64,000 nt of DNA from Crotophaga sulcirostris (taxonomy: Eukaryota; Chordata; Aves; Cuculiformes; Crotophagidae). The notes beneath the pieces are model-generated. The model searched no databases. It had not been told where the DNA came from and saw nothing but the letters and a program-made list of their open reading frames with translations. Shown one piece after another: positions 1 to 10,929 of this stretch (positions are counted from its first letter, which is position 1; each line of letters begins with the position of its first letter). The stretch lies in assembly GCA_013397455.1 (NCBI GenBank), contig VYZB01000530.1, forward strand, positions 370,022 through 434,021, written 5' to 3'. Position numbers and translations under genes: made by a program.

Positions 1-282
1 CCCCGCGGCTGCTTCAGGGACCGCCCCCTCAGCACGCGGTCGGCCACGTGACAGCTGCCGCTTCCGGGGTTCCACAGAGAGGCGCCCTGCCGGGGGCCTC
101 TCCTGAGCTTTGTCTTGCGCGGGGAACGCTCCACCCGCTTTCATTAAGCACCCGGCTGCAGGTCCCACCGCTCCTGCTGCCGATCCGCGCCGAATCTGGT
201 GTTGGAGCTGATTTGGTCGCGTTTAAATCCCCCGCGGGTGCTTCAGGGACCGCCCCCCTGCCACGCGGTCAGGCGATAGGAT
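1..282. repeat. CpG-rich block with a motif repeated about 229 bp apart
   Basis: This block is far richer in G+C and CpG than the AT-rich sequence after it. A motif of about 40 bp containing 'gcttcagggaccgcccc' and ending near 'cacgcggtc' occurs at 1-41 and again at about 230-270, so the period is about 229 bp. The first copy starts at the window edge, so the array may continue upstream. The block runs directly into a CR1 3' tail on the plus strand. It could be tandem promoter-like monomers of a retrotransposon 5' UTR, a GC-rich satellite, or the end of a CpG island hit by CR1. I do not recognise the family. A 78-codon open frame inside it (48-284) is probably chance in GC-rich DNA. Confidence 0.55.
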
Positions 283-512
283 AGGCGATAGGATGAGAGG
301 AAATGCCCTCAAGTTGCACCCGGGGAAATTCCTTTGCTGAGAGGATTGTCAGGCACTGGAACAGGCTGCCCAGGGAGGTGGTTGCCCTAGAGATATTTAA
401 AAGACAGGTAGATAAAGTGCTCAGGGATTTGGTTTAATAGCGGGCAAGTATGGTTGGGCTCAATGATCTCAAAGGTCTTTTCTAAGCAAGTGATTCTATG
501 GTTCTGTGATTC
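283..512 (+). mobile_element. CR1 LINE 3' end (3' UTR and tail)
   Basis: The sequence follows the 3' untranslated end of avian CR1. It shows 'ggaacaggctgcccaggg', then 'gatatttaaaag', then 'caatgatctcaaaggtctttt', and finishes with the diagnostic tail 'gattctatggttctgtgatt'. Nothing of the coding region is present. A short stretch usual after 'caccagggga' is missing, so the copy also carries a small internal deletion. The 5' junction abuts the CpG-rich block through a short duplication of 'ggcgatagga' at about 271-292. Confidence 0.85.
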
Positions 513-1080
513 ATTCTTTGCCAGTTCTTGTTATGTTCTTTTCTGTAGATAGAAGAACTCTTTTAATACACCACTACTCATTCTTATCAAAGTGCCTATG
601 CCCTTAGTTAAGTCACTCTTTATGTTGTTTTTTATAAGATAAATAGAATAAGGTCTTGGCACCTGTCACTAGAAGGTCTTTTTATATAGCTGGAAAACAA
701 TTAAATTCTATTCTTTACTCTTCTAATAAATAGATTTTTTTAAAGAATGGCAACAACACACTGTATGCATGATTCCACTAGTGGTACCATCCGTGCTAAA
801 TACAAACATTATCATACCCACCCTATGTATCTCTGGGAATGGCACTAATATTTTTGGCAAAGACATCATGCTGGTAAATCATCTTTTTCTGTTTTCAAAT
901 TCTCTCCCACAAAATTCTTTCCAGACTCATTGTTATGAAAGTTTTCCATTCTGAAGGTGTGGCATTCATCCCTGTTTCAAGCCTCTAACTCCCCTTGTGT
1001 CCAGATCAAAATGAGTTTGTTTGCACAGACCCAGCATGCTACTGTGTCTCTAATTACCATATGTTAAAAAATTCTATATT
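513..1080. other. AT-rich unique sequence, no gene seen
   Basis: The stretch between the CR1 tail and the LTR remnant holds only short chance open frames with no recognisable domain, splice context or repeat signature. Confidence 0.5.
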
Positions 1081-1300
1081 TCTGTGTCCCCTCCCAAGCC
1101 CTTGTCCATCACAAGACTGCTCACAGGGCGGGGGAGGCAGGGCACATAAAGTGAGAAACAAGGTTGTTGAGGTCGTTGTTGATGTTCAGCAAAAGCTACA
1201 ACACTAGTGTGTTATCAACACTGTTTCAGTTACAAATATAAAGCATAGCACCATACAGGCTTCTATGAAGATAATGAACATAATCTGAAGCAGACCCACA
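1081..1300 (-). mobile_element. Remnant of avian ERV-type LTR (U3 end)
   Basis: On the plus strand the segment shows 'gtgttatcaacactgtttcag', then 'aagcatagcaccatacaggc' and 'ctatgaagataatgaac', ending in CA at 1300. I recognise this order as the reverse complement of the start (U3 side) of an LTR common in bird genomes, so the element lies on the minus strand. The part nearest 1081, 'tgtgtcccctccc', continues the same order further into U3. The downstream half of the LTR (TATA region, R, U5) is absent. It is the same type as the fuller copy at 57129-57795 and in the same orientation. No retroviral coding sequence is present. Confidence 0.65.
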
Positions 1301-4300
1301 GTACCAAAAATCACTCTCAAAATAGCTACAAAATCAGATCAGTAATGGGGCATCAACTTTTAACTTGGAAATCACCAAATCTGGTCTGCCAGTAGATTCC
1401 TCTCCCCTATATTTCTGACAAAGAAAAGATGTCCTCCTCACAGTCACCTTCTTTTTCAGAAGTGAGTGTGTTTTATAGCTATCTTAAAAGAAAGAGAAAA
1501 CTTGAAAACTGGAAAACATAGTTGTGTGCTGACTACGATCCATTGTAACATAAAGATTTTGTGCAGCATTATATTATGACTCAGCAGGAATGATAGAGTG
1601 AGTCGCACTACACTTGCAGTGGTTGTCTTTAACTTCAAAACAGCATTAGTGAAATCCCCAACAGTAGAACTACTCCTACTTTGTAACTTTTTTTCAAGTT
1701 TATTGGTAACACAAAGAGTAGTTTTTAATATTCTGAGATTGAGTTTATTCTTTTTTTAATACATGTGATTAAATTGCTTGAGTCTACTCCAGTCTCTGCT
1801 GCCACAGGGAAAGAGCAGTTACTTGTATGCACGCTGTATTATCAAATGGTGAACATGGGTGGAGAAGGAAACATGATTTCACTTGTTGAACATTTGGCGG
1901 CTTTCAGTATAAGAGAAGCAACAGCTTCAGTTTGCTAGCTAGAGGAGAAACATGAAATCCTCCAAACAAGTGGTAGAGGAATATATTTTCATATTTACAG
2001 CCTTGGTTGATTTCTTATTATTCACACTTACATTCAGTGAGTTCTTAATCATCTTTACAGTTATGTGTCTTCTAGGTCACACACAATGCCAGAGATAGAC
2101 ACTTTGAGTGGTGTTTCATTTAAATTTAAAAGCTTTCTAATTGCATCATTAGGAGGTAGAGGAGCATTTAATCTTAACCTATCCATTTCAGTAATCTGTA
2201 TGTAAGGCTCCATCATGACACCATCTGAGTATCTCATTATCATTATTGTAACCATTCTCACAACATTTTAAGGAGGTAGAACTGAGGCAAAAAGAGCTGA
2301 AGGCCAAAGCAATAAAGAATTATATGCTGTATTCTAAAGACAGCTTCCTTCCCTCTTTGTAGGAATTAAACTTGTGTTTCTTAGCTCTCAAAAATGTACA
2401 TGAATGAACAGTCTGTAGCTTATTCATAAAAATGCTGTAGAGCCAAGGAAGTATGGGCCTTTCTTATGTGGAAGACCAAAGACACATGGATATCCTGAAT
2501 TCATAGATCTAGGGGTTACTGGCTTTATCTGGGTTAGGGGAATACAGGCTTCTGATCTGTGTTCTGAGGACTGTTCACATGCTTCATAGTAAAATACACT
2601 TGGATACAATTTCTTCCCCTTTTCTCTCTGTCCTAACGCTTTGCAGAAGGAAAATATTGGCATTTTGTATTAACTGAAGGCAAAAAAATATTACTAGAGC
2701 TGACCTGCCTGAGAGTTTTCAGAAATAATGTAGAAAAAGATATATTTTTCAAGATGGTGAGAAATTACCTGGTTTCTAGTAGAGGATGCTTGCTGTATCT
2801 TGAGAAAATTGTGTAACTGACAGCCAAGAGGATTTAAAGCTTTTGATCTAAGTTATGGTATATATTGTTTAAAGATGCCAATTAGCAGCCTAACACATGC
2901 ATTCAAAAGGTAAATTAAATAGTAGTGAAAATCAACTGCATTAATTACATTTAATCATGAATTCAATAGCCATAAATGTTTTGAATTTTTTTCTGAGAAC
3001 TCTGCTTTTGTTTATTTCCCTTGTGTTATTTACAAGTAATTACAAGTGTATTGGAAGGAAAGTGTCTTAATAAACATTATATGCATGTTGCTATTTAAAA
3101 GCAATTTTTTTCCTGTTTTTAAGGCTAGTAGAGTGTTGGAAAAGACATAGAAATTGCTCATGGAGAAATTTGGGTTCAACCATTCCCTTGCTTCTCCTAC
3201 ACTTAAAAATTTTGTGGAAAATAAAACCTGAGAGTTCTAGTTCCATGAACAGATTTATTAAAATTAGTAATACCTAAGAATAATTGATAGCTAAAGCAAT
3301 CCCTAGTAAGGACAGTGAACATCCAAGCCACCTGGAAACGTACAACTCACAATGACAGGGTTATACCATGCATATTCTCCCTTTCCATCCAACTGGGATA
3401 TTTTCTGGTGCAATACAAGATGCCTTCTCACTCAGAGTTTTTTAGCGGGACCTTTCAACATAAATGAAAAGTGAGAGAATAATGAATGGTAATGTGATGT
3501 CGGAATTTGTACAGGCTGTAATGGATTTTTGAGTATTAGTACAGTTTTCCGCTGTGAAAAAAACATTGATTTTAACCTCAAATTGTGTCAGATTAAGACA
3601 AACTCATAAGCACTACATTCATTACTTGAAATTTCAAGTAGTAAAGCCTGGAGAAAGAATACACGGGAGAAACCATACTCACAGAGGTACAAAAAGCTTA
3701 TGTATTTTTACACCCTATAAAAAATGCGTCAGGAGAGTTAATTCTTCAACTTTTGCTTTGTAGACTGTTTTCTACATGGCATTTAACCCAGTGATTAAGC
3801 TAAGACTTAGCTGGCAATTATTTCTTCATTCTGAAACAGTTGCTTTGTACTAAACCAGATTTAAACTGGTATTATAATTAGGATTGATCTCATTGCATCC
3901 TCCATGTCAATGGCAGCATAGATAGTTTAAATATTTCAGAAACAGACTGTATAATACATCAAAGGTAGATATTAAGAAATAGTTGCTTAGGTTCATTCCT
4001 TCTCCAATTTTGTCATCTCTTTCAGAGCTTGTAGAGGAATGCTATATTTGAGAAATTAACACCGTGAGTGCTTTGGGTAGAAGAGATCTGTCTGGCTTAG
4101 ATACGTGTTACCAAATTATCAAGTGCTTAAGACTTGTTTAACAACCTATAGGGATTGATTAAGTGCTTCTCAAAATACAAATGCCATATGACTATGAGTA
4201 CAGGGAACAACGGGAAATATGAGGGTCTCTATTCACCTGCAGTTCAGTCTGCCTAGACTTCTTAGAGTGATTTTATGAAGGGAATACTGCTGCTATTGCA

Positions 4301-5299
4301 GGGGTGTTGCCTGCCTTCTTCTTTCTAGTTACACAGTTTAAGCATTCATCCAAGGAGGGTACTGTAACCAGCAGGTCATGAGGCATTGACCGAAAGCTTC
4401 TTAGTAGCCCAAAATGTAAGAACAACAGTGACAGCAGAGACACCAGAGAAAAATTTGTTTGTATCCTAGTGGCGAGTACACTTAACTGGGCAGACCTTGT
4501 GTTTTCTTTGGGCAGATCCAACAGATCTGCATTTCATATCAAAACAGTATTAACAAACAAATAAAACTCAGGCGCACAAACTAGAAGTAAATATCTTCCC
4601 ACTTTCTCCCATTCCTTGCCTGCTCACTGCCTTCGTCGATATGTTAAGAAAAAAATCCCTTGCTGGAACTCTTTTTGTAGAGATGGCTCATGCTGTCCCA
4701 CACAATAAAGCTAGGATTTCCTCCTGGGATGTAAGACAATGCTCTGTAAAGTCTTCCATTGGTCAGAGGTAGACTAAAATTGAGTTCACAAAAGAGGAGA
4801 GCCAGTAAATGATACCCAGATGTGTGGGAACAATGTATTCTACTAGTTGCCTGATTGTCTACCTTTCTCAGTCCCCTTATGCTATGAATATGTTGAATGA
4901 CTGTGTTTTTAACCAAAAGGATTATTGTTCGTTATATCACATCAAAGATTTCATGTATGTTTAGTGAAATTTATATGGTCAAAAGCACAGATAGAATCAT
5001 GAGTTGGTATAAACCAACTGAATGAATCTGAGTTCATTTTCTTTGATAAAATAAAAAAGAACAAAACCTATCTCAGGAAAATAAAAAAAACCAAACAACT
5101 ATATATCTATGTTAATATGTAGAGAACATCTCAGAAAACATTATCATGCTGCGTAATGTAATTCTCTTTTCCAGTATTGTGCATGTATCAAGCTGATACT
5201 AGCAGCATATTGACAAGTAGACTTAGTGGTTGGGCTATTACAAGTTCAGAATTTCTACTCTGAAACATGCAGATCTTTTATCTTTTTATATAATTGTAG
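1301..5299. other. AT-rich unique sequence, no gene seen
   Basis: About 4 kb without repeat signatures I can name. Open frames here reach only 60-90 codons and lack recognisable domains. Confidence 0.5.
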
Positions 5300-5420
5300 G
5301 AAATCCTTGATGAAACCTACCAAGAGATTTTCAAGAGCAGCTAATAATGTTTTAAGGCTGATTGAGCTGAAGAGTAAACGTATTGTTTCTAATGAGAGCA
5401 CGAAAAAACCAACACAGAAG
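5300..5420 (+). other. Weak candidate exon (121 nt)
   Basis: A pyrimidine-rich run ending in 'aattgtag' (AG at 5298-5299) is followed by 121 open bases and a consensus-like donor 'cagaag|gtaaag' at 5421. With one leading base the frame gives 40 codons of a basic, Lys/Arg/Ser-rich peptide that includes KPTKRFSRAANN and KKPTQK. I do not recognise the product. No neighbouring exon in a compatible phase was found. Splice-like triplets of acceptor, open frame and donor occur by chance in DNA of this size, so this is only a lead. Confidence 0.15.
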
Positions 5421-5647
5421 GTAAAGTCCCAACTTGAATTAATAGTGTAGGCTTCTTTCTAGATCTTAAACTGAAAGAGAAAATACATTCACTGTGAAGA
5501 AGCGGAACTGGAGAATATATTTTTCATACCTTGTTTTCCTACTTGTGAAGCCAATGGCTTTCTTCTGTCTCTTTCCAACCTTACTATCTTAACTCCATTC
5601 CCTCTTTACCACTCTCAAGTCACTCATCATTTTCACTAAGTGTATGT

Positions 5648-5800
5648 AAAATCATAGAATCATAGAACACTTCCAGGGAAGGGGCATCCACAACCTCTCT
5701 GGGCAACCTGTGCCAATGTCTCACCACTCTCATTGTGAAGAATTTCTTCCTAACATCTAATCTAAATTTTCTCCCTTCCAGTTTAAAGCCATTAAATGTA
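5648..5800 (-). mobile_element. CR1 LINE 3' fragment, internally deleted
   Basis: 'aatcatagaatcatagaa' at 5650 is the reverse complement of the CR1 tail octamers. It is followed by 'acacttccaggga', 'ggcatccacaacctctct' and 'gaagaatttcttcc', the C-terminal and 3' UTR region of CR1 read on minus. The minus frame shows [20 protein letters not shown], the same peptide region as the longer copy at 8814-9191. About 110 bp usually found between the tail and 'acacttccaggg' is missing. The match fades beyond about 5800 ('attaaatgtatg'). Confidence 0.85.
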
Positions 5801-8713
5801 TGTATGTGTACTTGACCATTTTCTCTCCATCTAAGGCAGTCTGACAAGTTCTTATTTTTCTTCTTATAACGGTGGGAGTGCGCTTTAGTACACACCTGTC
5901 TGAAATGTCGACATATAAAGAGTAGATAATAATTTAATGAAGGTCTATTTGCCTAACAGAATACATAACATGTATTGTAACTGATTGTTTTCTAAATCAT
6001 ACCAAATGAATGAAACACCTTGTTAAACCTCTTGGCCACAAAGACATATAAGCTCTTTCTGTTAAAGCTTTTGGAATTCGGGACCATTTTTCCATGTTCC
6101 AGTGTCTATCCATTCCAACCTTACCATTTCAAACATCAATTGTTTTTCTTCTTTTCACTCTAGTTTTAATTTCTATGAAACACATTGGGTATTAAACAAA
6201 GGTAGCCATTTGGTGGTTTCTTGTAACTTATTTAGGAATAGGGAATTATTGTACCACTCAGCTAATATTTTATGTAAAAATATATGCATTATATAACCAG
6301 AAAACTTAGATTAGATTTTGTTTCTTTGTTTTGGGGCTGTATTATGGCACCTGTGTCTGCATTCCTCCTAGGATTGCTTACAACAATGAATTTTTTAGTT
6401 AGAATTTTGGGATAAAGAAGAAATCAGGCCATTCTAACTCTCCGAAAAGCAAGATTATCTGTCACTCTCATTTTGTCACTCTAATTTGTCACCATTATTT
6501 TGCTTCTTTAAAAAGTATTAACTTCCAGTACTTGATTAGCACTGTTGTTTATTATTCACAATACACCCAATAGCCACACTTGACACCAATGTAGTAGATT
6601 GCTGACAGCAAGTCTTCTTGACACAGAAAAGTGGAGTTTACCTTGTGGCAGAAAGGAGAGAAGAAAAAAATAAAATACCACATTCTGAACGAAGTGCACT
6701 GGGAAAGCTGCTGCCAGCAGCCTACTGAAATCATAGGTGGAGGTGGTTCAGTCAAAGTTCAAAATATGTGTTTGCTGTGCAAACATCTCTAAGAGGCAGA
6801 GAAAGATGTTTGGAAATGATGCCTTCTACAAAATCACTCATCTCCATAAAATGTATCATACCACAGACAGAAAGAGGGTGAATTGTTTTTAGTTGACTTT
6901 TTTCCGGCGTTATTAGATGCTTCACACCACTTCATCCATATTGATGTAGTCTTAGGGATATATTTACACTGCAGAAGCAATGTGTTCTTCCTATTAACTT
7001 CAGTCTGTCATGTACCTATGGGAAGTACAGCTTATTGCTAACTGCTTGCCTGTCTCTCTTTCTGTAGCTGTACGGAAACTCACTGTAGAGTTGTCATACT
7101 GGAAGCAAATTACTCTGGTCAAAACTGAGCTATTTTGTTACACCTTACAGTGTTCTGATTCTTATTCTGTGAAGGACCCTGGAGGGAGTGAGGGTCTCCT
7201 TCTGGCTGTATTGCTTTTAAGCAAGAATTTTATTTACAGTGCATATATTTTCTTACTAACAAGTCTAATTGTCACATTGTGTTTGCTTGTGTGGCCGATG
7301 ATTGTTTAGGGCAGAGGAATTTTTTTTCATTGTAAGCCAATCTCTCGTTTTAGGATTTGAATAACATGGCTTCTTTGGAAATGAAAGTAGAGAACTCAGA
7401 CTCTTCTCACTGTATTCACTAGCTTTAACTTTATTATGCCAAAAATACTAAGGACAATCCACAGAAATTTATCTGCAATGAACAGTTTAGTGACAGTATT
7501 ATCTCAGTTCTAATAAATCACCAACATGGTTTAACCTCCAGAAAAACCCACCTCTTCAATCTTTTGTTTACATATCTAAATTGATTTTAAAGATCCAAAT
7601 GTTGGATCTGTTAGAAAAAGAAAGAAGAGGAAGAAATTGCAGAAGAGAACATGAGGAGCAATCAGCACAGAAATGTCTTCTTCTGAATATTGTCTCATAA
7701 GTCTATATTCATATGGTTTCAGAGGAGTTAGTTTCCTTTCACATGATCTGCCTAGGCATTTGAAAAGAGACAAATCTTGGTTTTTAAAGGTTTACTGGGC
7801 TGGTTGGAATACAACAAGAGAAAGAAAAATGAAGTCAATCCCATGCCTATTCCATTGTGCGAGAAATGTTGTTTGTCAAAGGCTTCCTGGGTGATGAAAA
7901 TGTAAATTAGAAATATGTACTTGTGGAACATAAGTTATCCCTTGCTAGTGCAGATTTTCTGTCAAACCTCAGCAGATCAATAACTGTCCACAGTGTACAT
8001 GAGCCTGTTTCTAGTTTACTGGTACCAGAATGTCATGCTTGAGAAATACGCACAATGGTGAGTAACTCTGCATGAGCACATCAATAGACATGTGATTGAC
8101 AAAGTTGCCGTAGCATAGCAATGTTCTTCTGCAATGTTTCTAATTTCCTAGTCAAATTGTGTCTGTAACCTGTCAAAACTCAAGTCAGTGTGTCATATCT
8201 AACAAATATAAGTTCATTCTTTACAATTCTGTACTCCAAAGTTATGGTTTTCGTTAATTTACTTTACAAGTAGTGAGAATAGAAGTGCAGTATTAACTTT
8301 TTTCTGGAAGTTTTGTTTCATAAAAGTAAAATTTTCATATCAAGTATTGCATATAGACCTACAGTTTCTACACGCATTGTCAGCAGATCATTTGCTAGAA
8401 CTTTTCTGCGTTTGTACATGTTTCATTCTTTCCCCTGATCTTCTATATGCTCTTGGAGGAAAAAGTTGCAGTACTAGTCCCATCTTTTTGGGGTTTAGTC
8501 CTGGTATTTGTCACATACTGTTGGGTAAACTTCATCTTCACAGTTTCCTCTCTAATATATTAGCAAAAGTTATCATCTACAACATAAAGTTTGCCTACAA
8601 AATAGTTATGAAGTTATGAATAGTTATGCCATGCAAACCGACAAATGCCTCTATTGGTTCTGCAAATTTTTTTCTGCTTCCTTTTGTATTGACAAAACAC
8701 TTCTGTCAGAGAC
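5801..8713. other. AT-rich unique sequence, no gene seen
   Basis: Nearly 3 kb without a recognisable repeat or gene. A 99-codon open frame at 7010-7309 has no domain I know and ends in a hydrophobic run, probably chance. Confidence 0.5.
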
Positions 8714-8813
8714 TGAATCATAGACTCAGAGAAACACAGAATAGTTCGGGTTGGAAGGGACCTTAAAGATCATCTAGTTTCAACCCCCATGCCCTGGGCA
8801 GGGACACCTCCCA

Positions 8814-9191
8814 CTAGGCCAGGCTACTCAAGACCCCATCCAACCTGGCCCTGAACACTTCCAGGGAGGGGGCATCCACAGCTTCTCTGAGCAACCTGTG
8901 CCAGTGCCTCACCACCCTCAATATGAAGAATTTCTTCCTAATGTCCAATCTAAATCTTCCCCCTTCCAATTTAAAGCCATTCCCCCTTGTCCTATCACTG
9001 CATGCCCTTGTAAAAAGTCTCTCCCCAACTTTCTTGTAGGCCCCCTTCAGATACTGGAAGGCCGCTATAAAGTCTCCCCAGAACCTTCTCTTCTCCAGGC
9101 TGAACACCACCAACTCTCTCAGCCTGTCCCCATAGCAGAGGTGCTCCAGCCCTCTGATCACCTTCGTAGCCCTTCTCTGGACCCATTCCAA
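8814..9191 (-). pseudogene. CR1 ORF2 C-terminal fragment
   Basis: A 125-codon frame with [14 protein letters not shown], the segment downstream of the RT thumb in CR1 ORF2, then [23 protein letters not shown] and the 3' UTR-proximal part with [16 protein letters not shown]. It is separated from the RT frames by disrupted sequence at about 9192-9358. It belongs to the element at 8714-10180, not to a host gene. The open plus-strand frame over the same bases is its antisense shadow. Confidence 0.85.
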
Positions 9192-9587
9192 TATTTCCAG
9201 ATCCTTCTTATGTTGGGGATTCCAGAACTGGACACAATACTCCAGATGGGGGTCTCACGACCCCACGCCCCTTGACCTGCTGACCACACTTCTTTTGATG
9301 CAGCCTGGGATATGGTTGGCTTCTGGGCTGCAAGTGCACGTTGCTGGTTGATGTTGATCTACTCATCAATCAACACCCCCAAGTCTTTCTCCGTAGGGCT
9401 GCTCTCAATCATGTCATCCCCCATTCTGTATTGAAACTGCAGATTGCCCCAATCCAGCTGTAGGACCTTGCACTTGGCTTGGTTGAATCTCATGAGGTTC
9501 ACACAGGCCCACTTCTCCACCTTGTCCAGGTCTCTCTGCATGACATCCTGTCCTTCTGATGTGACAACTGCACTACTCAGCATGGTG

Positions 9588-9989
9588 TCATCTGCAAACT
9601 TGCTGAGGGTGCACTCGATCCCCCTCCATATCAATGAAAATATTAAACAGCACTGGTCCCAGTACAGATCCCCGAGGGACACTGTTTGTTGTGGGATTCC
9701 ATGTGGATATCGAGCCGTTGACCACTACTCTCTGAATGTGACCATCTAACAAATTTCTTATCCACCAAGCAGTCCACCTATCAAATCCATATCTCTCCAA
9801 TTTAGAGAGAAGGATGTTGTGGGGGACTGTGTCAAAGGCTTTAAAGAAGTCCAGATAGATTACATCCATTGTTTTTCTCGTGTCCACTGATGTGGTGACC
9901 CCATCACAGAAAGCCACGAGGTTGGTCAGGCAGGAATTAACCTTGGTGAAGCCATGTTGGCTGTCTGAAATCACCTCCCTGTCCTCCAT
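9588..9989 (-). pseudogene. CR1 reverse transcriptase fragment (motifs A and B)
   Basis: An open frame of 133 codons covers the fingers and palm start of a non-[15 protein letters not shown] carries the motif A Asp; [12 protein letters not shown] is the motif B region, where the usual QG is RG (VPRGS). It leaves frame just before the FADD box, which continues in the overlapping frame 9359-9682 with FADDTML and then MRFNQAKCKVL and EKDLGVLID. Both are pieces of one ORF2 split by a frameshift near 9625. RT would copy CR1 RNA at the nicked target; this copy is dead. Confidence 0.9.
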
Positions 9990-10319
9990 GTGCTTTAGCT
10001 TATCTTCTAGAAGGATCTATTCCATGATCTTCCCAGACACAGAGGTGAGGCTCACACGTCAGTAGTTCCCAGGGCCATCATTTCTACCCTTTTTAAAAAT
10101 GGGCACAACATTGCCTTTCTTCCAGTCACCAGGGACTTCCCCTGACTGCCACGATGTTCCAAATGTCATTGAGAATGGCAAATGTCTCTGAAAAACGTGT
10201 ATTTGCTGTTTATATTTTAGGACAGGGAATTGCTGATTGGCTATCCAGAATGAAATACAAATTTGGGAGGGCTGTACATCTCGCAAGTCTATGAAGTTTC
10301 CCTAAAGGTTCCTTGGCAC

Positions 10320-10476
10320 ATCAGTATAAACAGGTCCTCTCTGGGGCTTTTGTTGTAGCTCGGATTTAGGTTGCTACAGCAGACTGAATCTTGAAGTGCC
10401 AAGTCTCTATGGTCTGCTGTAGCAACCTAAATCCGAGCTACAACAAAAGCCCCAGAGAGGACCTGTTTATACTGAT
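10320..10476. repeat. Perfect 65-bp inverted repeat with 27-nt spacer
   Basis: The left arm 10320-10384 begins 'atcagtataaacaggtcctc' and ends 'gctacagcagac'. The right arm 10412-10476 begins 'gtctgctgtagcaacc' and ends 'gtttatactgat'. The arms are exact reverse complements over all 65 bases. The spacer 10385-10411 contains a further small pairing (cttg...caag). A transcript would fold into a long hairpin, and single-stranded DNA would extrude as a cruciform. The repeat lies between a CR1 (-) ending near 10180 and a CR1 (+) starting near 10930, and neither covers it. I see no clear target-site duplication or transposase. It could be a short inverted duplication, a MITE-like element, a small-RNA hairpin locus, or a foldback assembly artefact. 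Confidence 0.97.
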
Positions 10477-10929
10477 CTGATTCCTGGAATACTCTTCCAC
10501 CTCCTGAGAAGATGAGAACACATGGATTTTTCAGTCTGAGTCCCCTAACAAACTTGGGTTTGCTAGTTCTTCCAAGATGGCTCAAACTGCATTTAGTTCA
10601 GCTTGAAAGAGTCTGGAGGGCTTAATGCTTACAGGCCAGTACCTTGGAGAACATGTTAGTTGGGGCATACAGAGTTCTAACCCTCGAAGTAGGATACATA
10701 TGGAAAAAAATAATTTCTCGTACTCAGACCAGGCTGTGTTTCTGCCTGTACTCAATTGAACTTGATTTCAGAAGTAATCAGGATGATATTATAGATTTCC
10801 TTGTTTCACTTGTTTTCAAATAGTAATTCCATTGAGCATATGTATATCCATTTACTATACCGTCTTTTTCACAACCACTGAGTCTGGGATCTGCTGTCTC
10901 AGTTGTGAGGGTGTGGAAGAATGATCTAG
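10477..10929. other. Unique sequence, no gene seen
   Basis: Sequence between the hairpin and the CR1 fragment, with no repeat or coding signature I can support. Confidence 0.45.

Larger units (their letters stand above)
8714..10180 (-). mobile_element. CR1 LINE, 5'-truncated, 1.5 kb, with decayed RT
   Basis: Reading minus from 10180 the frame enters the CR1 pol linker just before RT (SGEVPGDWKKGN, VPIFKKGR). It continues through SQHGFTK, motif [18 protein letters not shown], motif [17 protein letters not shown] and the catalytic box KFADDTML. The C-terminal domain [14 protein letters not shown] and the 3' UTR follow, ending near the tail at 8714-8730. The endonuclease and the 5' part are missing, as is usual for CR1 copies. 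The frame is broken: a stop replaces the Arg usually found after DGPGNY (near 10060), there is a second stop at ME*I (near 10020), and small deletions between FNIFID and GIECTL (near 9625) shift the frame. The catalytic Asp pair survives, but the element cannot make a full protein. No target-site duplication was seen, as expected for CR1. Confidence 0.93.

Noticed and set aside
48..284. 78-codon open frame in the CpG-rich start
   Set aside because: GC-rich DNA has few stop codons; the frame overlaps the repeated motif and runs into the CR1 junction, with no domain.
8898..9275. 125-codon plus-strand open frame
   Set aside because: It is the antisense of the CR1 ORF2 C-terminus; the minus strand has the recognisable protein.
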